A stretch of 64,000 bases of DNA from Bradyrhizobium sp. 132. GTDB lineage: Bacteria; Pseudomonadota; Alphaproteobacteria; Rhizobiales; Xanthobacteraceae. The notes below the pieces were generated by a model. The model worked only from the letters and a program-made list of their open reading frames with translations. It did no database searches and was not told where the DNA came from. A program made the position numbers and the translations under genes. The stretch covers positions 1-64,000 of the forward strand of contig NZ_JADPKY010000126.1 in the NCBI RefSeq assembly GCF_023074185.1. The letters run 5' to 3'. How positions within the stretch are numbered: the first letter of the stretch is position 1; each line of letters starts with the position of its first letter. This document shows positions 59,284 to 64,000 of this stretch, piece by piece.

Positions 59284-61020
59284 CTATTTCTGCTGCAGCC
59301 GCCAGGCGCCGTTCCAGCCTTCGTCCGGCGGATTAACCTCGAACTGCGCCAGGCGGGCGAGCAGTGCGCGCGCGGGGCCATCGCCGGGGACGGCTTCGAG
59401 CGCCGCGTTGAAGGCGGCACGCGCCTCGTCGAAGCGCCGGGCGCGATAGGCGGCGAGGCCTTCGGCGTAGTGCGAACGCAGGCTCTCATGCGCGGCAGTG
59501 AGCGCGCCTGCGCGGCCCATCACCTCGAAGACCGATTGCGGCGCGCTCTGGCCGGCGACTGCAAGACGATCGACCTCGCGCAGCTCGAGATGCGAGCCGA
59601 TCGCATCCGCCGTCGCCTGCGAGATCAGGATGCGGGTGCCATAGGTCTTGTTGACGGCCTCCAGGCGCGAGGCGAGGTTCACGGCATCGCCCATCACGGT
59701 GAAGCTCATCATCAGCTCGGAGCCGATGCTGCCGGTCAGGACTTCGCCGGTGGCGATGCCGATCCGCAAATCGCACAGCGCCGGCATGGCGCGGATACCC
59801 AGCAGATCCGGCAATTGCTTCTGCAGCGCGGGCACCTGGTCGGCCATGTCGATGGCGGCAAGGCCGGCGAGCAGCGCCGGCTCGTCCTCCTCGATGAAGG
59901 GCGGGCCCCAATAGGCCATGATGGCGTCGCCGATACATTTGTCGATGATGCCGCGGTTGCTCCTGATCGGGCCGGACATCAGCGTGAAATAGTGGTTCAT
60001 CACCTTGACCAGGCCGCGCGGGGTCATGCCCTCGCTCATCGAGGTGAAGCCGCTCATGTCGCAGAACATGATGGTCATGACCCGGCGCTGGCCGTCGATG
60101 GCGACTTCCGGCCGGTCGATCAGGCCCTGCACCACCTTGGGATCGATGTAGCGGCCAAAGGTCTCGCGAATGCGCTCGTTGTGCCGCAACTGCTCGATCA
60201 TGCGGTTGAAGGCGGCGGCGAGCTCGCCGATCTCGTCCTGGGTCGAGACAGTGATGGTCTTGTCGAACCGGCCCGCCTCGACCTCGCGGGTGCCAGCCAG
60301 CAACAGCCGCACCGGACGCGTGATGCCGCTACTGACCAGCAGCGCAAAAGCGAATCCGACGATCGCCGCGAGCAAGGTCACGATGCCCGAAATGATCATC
60401 GCCTGACGCTGACGACCGATCACCTGCGATGTGCTGGCAAATACCTGCTTCAGCATGTCGGCGCGGATCGCATCGATCTGCTGATTGAACTGATCGCGCA
60501 ACAGATCGAGATGTTCCAGCGTGCCGCGCGCTTCCGTCATCTGTTTGCCATCGACCTGCTTAAGGAGTTTTGCGTGGTCCTCGTTCAGGTCACGGCGCAG
60601 CTCGGCGACGGCGGTCTCGATGCGGGTCTCGATCCGCGCCAGCGCGGCATTGTCGGAGGCCGTTCTGGGATCGTCGATAATCGCGTTGATGAGCTTGCGC
60701 GCGCTTTCGGCCTCCTCCTCGATCCTACGGTCGGTTTCCTCGAACTCGCGAAGGCGCGCCGCATAGGCCTCTTCGTCCGACGGCGACTGCATCTTGGTCA
60801 TGACCATGCGCCGCAATGCCAGTGCCCGTTCCAGCGAGCGGATGTTGGCGCGTGCCAGATGGCCATAGGCCGGGATGTAGCGATCGGTCAGCTCGTTGAG
60901 CAGGACACCGACCTGGCCCGACATCACCATCGACAGGATCGAGGTGACCAGCATCAGGACGATCAATCCGAGGGCGATGCCGACGATCTTGCGCCGGATC
61001 GACTGGTTGAAAAGTGGCAT
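59284..61020 (-). CDS. Class III adenylate cyclase with HAMP domain
   Basis: The 578-aa product has an N-terminal membrane segment (residues 13-33), a helical periplasmic sensor with a coiled-coil (about 40-205), a second membrane segment (208-230), HAMP (232-280) and a cyclase domain. Catalytic residues are complete: metal D321 (FCDMSGFTS) and D365 (DKCIGDAIMAYWG), adenine-specific K361 and D445, transition-state N448 and R452 in GDAVNLASRLE. It should make cAMP. The last 70 residues include a TPR-like tail. No effector gene is adjacent. Confidence 0.94.
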   Translation of the reverse strand: MPLFNQSIRRKIVGIALGLIVLMLVTSILSMVMSGQVGVLLNELTDRYIPAYGHLARANIRSLERALALRRMVMTKMQSPSDEEAYAARLREFEETDRRIEEEAESARKLINAIIDDPRTASDNAALARIETRIETAVAELRRDLNEDHAKLLKQVDGKQMTEARGTLEHLDLLRDQFNQQIDAIRADMLKQVFASTSQVIGRQRQAMIISGIVTLLAAIVGFAFALLVSSGITRPVRLLLAGTREVEAGRFDKTITVSTQDEIGELAAAFNRMIEQLRHNERIRETFGRYIDPKVVQGLIDRPEVAIDGQRRVMTIMFCDMSGFTSMSEGMTPRGLVKVMNHYFTLMSGPIRSNRGIIDKCIGDAIMAYWGPPFIEEDEPALLAGLAAIDMADQVPALQKQLPDLLGIRAMPALCDLRIGIATGEVLTGSIGSELMMSFTVMGDAVNLASRLEAVNKTYGTRILISQATADAIGSHLELREVDRLAVAGQSAPQSVFEVMGRAGALTAAHESLRSHYAEGLAAYRARRFDEARAAFNAALEAVPGDGPARALLARLAQFEVNPPDEGWNGAWRLQQK

Positions 61021-61338
61021 GGGTACGGAGCAAAGGCTGAAAGGATGGCTTGAGGGAACTCAGTACACCGGATTTGACGGGGGAACACGCGCAATCTGGC
61101 CATTCGCGCCGCCGTGAGCTGTGCGCAACCCTCACGCGAACCCCGAGAAGGTTAAAAAAGCGGCCTTTTCCGGCGTTTCAGAAGTTCCCGCGTTCCCGAT
61201 CCGTATTTTGCCGCATTGTTGAACGAGCGTGAGGAATGCGAAACGATGTGGTGGCATCGTTTTGGTGTCGTCCTTGATTCTCAAGCCGCATGTCGTCGCG
61301 GACCTTGGTTTGTAGTGGTTTCGCGGGGGGACCATCGA
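61021..61338. other. Divergent intergenic region
   Basis: These 318 bases separate the divergent cyclase and transglycosylase genes. The SD GGGGGA for the latter is at 61325-61330. No clear promoter elements or structure were identified; the frame open from 61216 upstream of ATG 61339 is not considered coding. Confidence 0.5.
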
Positions 61339-63528
61339 ATGAACCAGTGCCTACGCTCGCTCGCGTGTGTCGTTGCCGTGGCCGCTTTGGCCTTCATTCC
61401 TAATGAGCTGGCAGCGAAGAGCAGTCACAAATCGTCCGCGCCGAAGAAGACGCATGAGGCGAAAGCCGGCAAGCAGCGCCATGCCTCCGCCGGCAAAGCG
61501 CGGCACGGCAAGCATGCCGAGGCCAAGCGCAAGTCCAAGAAGTCCGACGACGAGCCCTCGGACAAGCAGGCAGCCCCGCCGCTGACCGGCGATCTCGCCG
61601 CGTTGAAGGACGCCATCGACCTCGCGCGAAAGGGCAAGACGGACGATGCGAGCGCGGCGCGCGACCGCATCATTGACCCCGCCGGACAGAAACTCGCCGA
61701 CTGGTTCATGCTGCGCCATTCCGAGAGCACCGCGAATTTCAAGCGCTACGCCGCCTTCCTGGCCGCCAATCCGGACTGGCCGAGCAGCGCCCTGCTCCGC
61801 CGCCGTGCCGAGGCCCGGCTGTGGCAGGAGAAGGCCGACGCGGCGACGGTGCACAAATTCACGATGGACCGGCCGACCAGCGCCAAGGGCAAGTTCGCGC
61901 TCGCCCGCGTGCTGGTGACGGAGGGCGACAGCGACAGGGCCGCACGTCTGGTGCGTGAGGCCTGGCGAACGGATGAATTGTCCGAGCGCAGCGAAGAGGA
62001 TTCCTACGAAGCGTTCCGCGATCTCCTGACCGCTGAGGACCATCGCGCCCGCATGGACAAGCGTCTCGGCGCCAAGGACTACGCAGGAGCGCGGCGCGCC
62101 GCCAAGCGGCTCGGCGAGGATGCGCTCGCGATCGTCAAGGCCTGCGCCGCCGTCACCGGCAAGGTCACCAAGGCCAAGGACTATCTCGAGGACGTTCCGG
62201 CCGAGGCGCGCCGCGATCTCGGCTATGTGCTGTGCCGCGCGCAATGGCATCTCCAGAACGACCGCATCGACGACGCCGCCGAGGTGATCCTGGCCGCCGC
62301 GCCCGATACGATGGCGGCTCAGGACACCGACGCCTGGTGGCGCGAGCGCCGCCTGCTTGCGCGAAAGCTGCTCGACCAAGGCAAGTTCAAAACCGCCTAT
62401 GACGTGGTGCGCTCGGCGGCCGTCCCCGCGATGGAAGTCTATCGCGTCGACTATCACTTCATGTGCGGCTGGATCGCGCTGCGCTATCTCGACGATCCCA
62501 GGGCGGCGATGATGCATTTCGCCGCGATCGACGAAGGTTCGGCCAATCCGATCGCGCTGTCGCGGGCCAACTATTGGCGCGGCCGCGCCGCCGAGGCGAT
62601 GAACGCAACGGCCGATGCGCGCCTGAGCTATCAGACGGCGGCGCGCTATCCGACCGCCTATTACGGACAGCTCGCCCGCGCCAAACTCGGCCTTGACCGG
62701 ATCGAGCTGCGCGCGCCCTCGCCCGTGCTGGCCGCGGCTGATACACCGCCCACGGACGAACGCGTGCGCGCCGCCGACATGCTCTACGGCGTCAATGAGC
62801 GCGACATGGTGTATTACTACGCCGAGGATTTCGCCAAGGAGAGCACCGACGTCGCGGCGCTCGAAGCGCTCGGCGAGCTCGCCGGCCGGCACAAAGACGC
62901 GCGGGTCATGCTGGAGGTCGGCAAATCAGCGCTGGCGCGCGGGCTTGCGCTCGACCACTACGCCTTCCCCACCATCGGCATTCCCGAGCACAAGCAGGTG
63001 GCGCCTGCGATCGAGACCAGCGTGATCTATTCGGTGGCGCGCACCGAAAGCTCGTTCGACCAGCGCGACAAGTCGGCGGCCAACGCAGTCGGGCTGATGC
63101 AGGTGACGCCGGAAGCCGGCCGCGATACCGCCAAGCGGTTCGGCGTGACCTATGACTGGGACAAGATGGTCTCCGATCCCGTCTACAACACGCAGATGGG
63201 GGCGGCCGAGCTCAGCGCACTTCTCTCGGAATACCGCGGCAACCAGATCATGACCTTCGCCGGCTACAATGCCGGCCGTGGCCGCGTGCGCGAATGGGTG
63301 CAGGCACGCGGTGATCCCCGCGACCCCAAGGTCGATCCGGTCGACTGGGTCGAGCGCATCCCGCTGTCGGAGACGCGCAACTACGTCCAGCGCGTGATTG
63401 AAAACGTGCTGGTCTATCGCGCCCGGTTCGAGGGCAGCGGCATGGTCGCCGGCAAGAGCGATCAGCGCGTGGTGACCAAGGATGCGGCGGCCGTGGCGAC
63501 GCCGGTGGGATTTACGGGAACGGAGTGA
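61339..63528 (+). CDS. Soluble lytic transglycosylase, Slt70-like
   Basis: The 729-aa product has a signal peptide (MNQCLRSLACVVAVAALAFIPNELAA), a basic His/Lys-rich linker (residues about 28-70), a helical U-shaped region and a C-terminal SLT domain. The catalytic Glu is in YSVARTESSFDQRDKSAANAVGLMQVTPEAG, followed by NTQMGAAELSALLSEYRGN and AGYNAGRGRVREWV. It is similar in layout to E. coli Slt70. ATG 61339 has GGGGGA eight bases ahead; the frame from 61216 is not used. Confidence 0.94.
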   Translation: MNQCLRSLACVVAVAALAFIPNELAAKSSHKSSAPKKTHEAKAGKQRHASAGKARHGKHAEAKRKSKKSDDEPSDKQAAPPLTGDLAALKDAIDLARKGKTDDASAARDRIIDPAGQKLADWFMLRHSESTANFKRYAAFLAANPDWPSSALLRRRAEARLWQEKADAATVHKFTMDRPTSAKGKFALARVLVTEGDSDRAARLVREAWRTDELSERSEEDSYEAFRDLLTAEDHRARMDKRLGAKDYAGARRAAKRLGEDALAIVKACAAVTGKVTKAKDYLEDVPAEARRDLGYVLCRAQWHLQNDRIDDAAEVILAAAPDTMAAQDTDAWWRERRLLARKLLDQGKFKTAYDVVRSAAVPAMEVYRVDYHFMCGWIALRYLDDPRAAMMHFAAIDEGSANPIALSRANYWRGRAAEAMNATADARLSYQTAARYPTAYYGQLARAKLGLDRIELRAPSPVLAAADTPPTDERVRAADMLYGVNERDMVYYYAEDFAKESTDVAALEALGELAGRHKDARVMLEVGKSALARGLALDHYAFPTIGIPEHKQVAPAIETSVIYSVARTESSFDQRDKSAANAVGLMQVTPEAGRDTAKRFGVTYDWDKMVSDPVYNTQMGAAELSALLSEYRGNQIMTFAGYNAGRGRVREWVQARGDPRDPKVDPVDWVERIPLSETRNYVQRVIENVLVYRARFEGSGMVAGKSDQRVVTKDAAAVATPVGFTGTE

Positions 63529-63551
63529 AATCCGTTTGCATCCGCTCTATC

Positions 63552-63657
63552 CCCTCATCCTGAGGAGCCTGCGAAGCAGGCGTCTCGAAGGGTGAAGGCC
63601 CCGCTCTCGGTTGCGGCGCATCCTTCGAGACGGCCGCGATGCCTCCTCAGGATGAGG
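63552..63657. repeat. Palindromic repeat D
   Basis: Imperfect long palindrome: CCCTCATCCTGAGGAG ... GCGTCTCGAAGGGTGAAGG ... GGCGCATCCTTCGAGACGGC ... CTCCTCAGGATGAGG. It lies between convergent genes and could also act as a transcription stop. It resembles a family common in Bradyrhizobium and Rhodopseudomonas intergenic DNA (recalled, not searched). Confidence 0.85.
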
Positions 63658-63694
63658 TCTGTGGGTGTTGCGCTCGGAACGCAGACACCGCCCC

Positions 63695-64000
63695 TCAATC
63701 CACCTTGATGTTCGCGGCCTTGATGATCGGCCACCATTTCGCGATCTCGGCTTTCTGACGCGCGCCAAGCGCTTCGGGCGTGAGCTGATCCTGCGGCGTC
63801 ATCTCCAGGCCCTGACTTTCCAGCTGCTTCTTCACGGCGGGATCGTTCAGCGCTTCCACGGCTGCGGCATTGAGCTTGGTGACGATTGCCTTCGGCGTAC
63901 CCTTCGGCACCCACAGGCCGGACCACAGCGTCATGCTAAAACCCTTCAGCCCGGCCTCCGCCGTGGTCGGGATGTCGGGTGCCGACGACAGGCGCTTGTC
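63695..64000 (-). CDS. TctC-family substrate-binding protein, C-terminal part
   Basis: The frame is open to the window edge and reads KRLSSAPDIPTTAEAGLKGFSMTLWSGLWVPKGTPKAIVTKLNAAAVEAL ... KWWPIIKAANIKVD, the C-terminal third of a Bug/TctC periplasmic binding protein of the tripartite tricarboxylate transporter type. The start lies beyond base 64000. The internal ATG at 63934 is not the start. The ligand is unknown. Confidence 0.88.
   Translation of the reverse strand, partial: DKRLSSAPDIPTTAEAGLKGFSMTLWSGLWVPKGTPKAIVTKLNAAAVEALNDPAVKKQLESQGLEMTPQDQLTPEALGARQKAEIAKWWPIIKAANIKVD

Overview
The window is GC-rich chromosomal DNA from an alphaproteobacterium of the Rhizobiales, most likely Bradyrhizobium or a close relative. 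Four things point there. SOS boxes have the alphaproteobacterial form GTTC-N7-GTTC (upstream of ssb and of uvrA). The order tatC-tatB-tatA-scpB-scpA-nagZ-SPOR-argS-dgt-erpA is typical of this group. There is an ExoR-type Sel1 regulator. Several non-coding repeat families resemble ones I associate with Bradyrhizobium genomes; the genus call is inference from gene content and repeats, not a database match.

Layout. 0-1.1 kb: the right end of an IS3-family element abuts a receiver-like gene whose reading frame runs open right up to the IS end, so the gene looks truncated by the insertion. 1.1-10.2 kb: gyrA, ssb, two tandem outer-membrane beta-barrel genes and uvrA, with LexA boxes at ssb and uvrA. 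10.2-18.5 kb: accessory genes: a DUF5615/DUF433 toxin-antitoxin-like pair, a HAD phosphatase, a beta-propeller plus MxaD-like pair, a repeat-filled gap, a tandem-PCC-domain protein in an operon with an acyl-CoA ligase, a lipoprotein and TPR and GNAT proteins. 18.5-30.4 kb: small and envelope proteins, an MltB-type transglycosylase, trmFO coupled to an unusual kinase-like/AMP-ligase-tail fusion, CAP and aminotransferase genes flanked by a duplicated piece of that fusion gene, a cupin divergent from a CadC-like regulator, and threonine dehydratase.

30.4-54.6 kb is a dense envelope and information-processing core: yajC-secD-secF followed by homologues of the mitochondrial complex I assembly factors NDUFAF3 and NDUFAF6, a DUF815 ATPase, a LysM/degenerate-LytM protein, pcm, a single-domain response regulator, surE, serS, tatABC, scpAB, nagZ, a SPOR protein, argS, dgt, erpA, a hybrid histidine kinase and xth. 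54.6-64 kb: exoR overlapping ilvD, a 1.4-kb repeat-filled gap, a small Cys-rich lipoprotein, a class III adenylate cyclase, a soluble lytic transglycosylase and the 3' part of a TctC-type binding protein that runs off the window.

No rRNA, tRNA, CRISPR array, phage or obvious specialised-metabolite cluster was seen. I do not see one complete new multi-gene system. The most unusual items are the kinase-like/AMP-binding-C fusion and the duplicated 3' end that brackets the CAP-aminotransferase block, the tandem PCC protein with its ligase, the Sec-NDUFAF3-NDUFAF6 linkage, and a two-part dispersed repeat present twice in opposite orientation.
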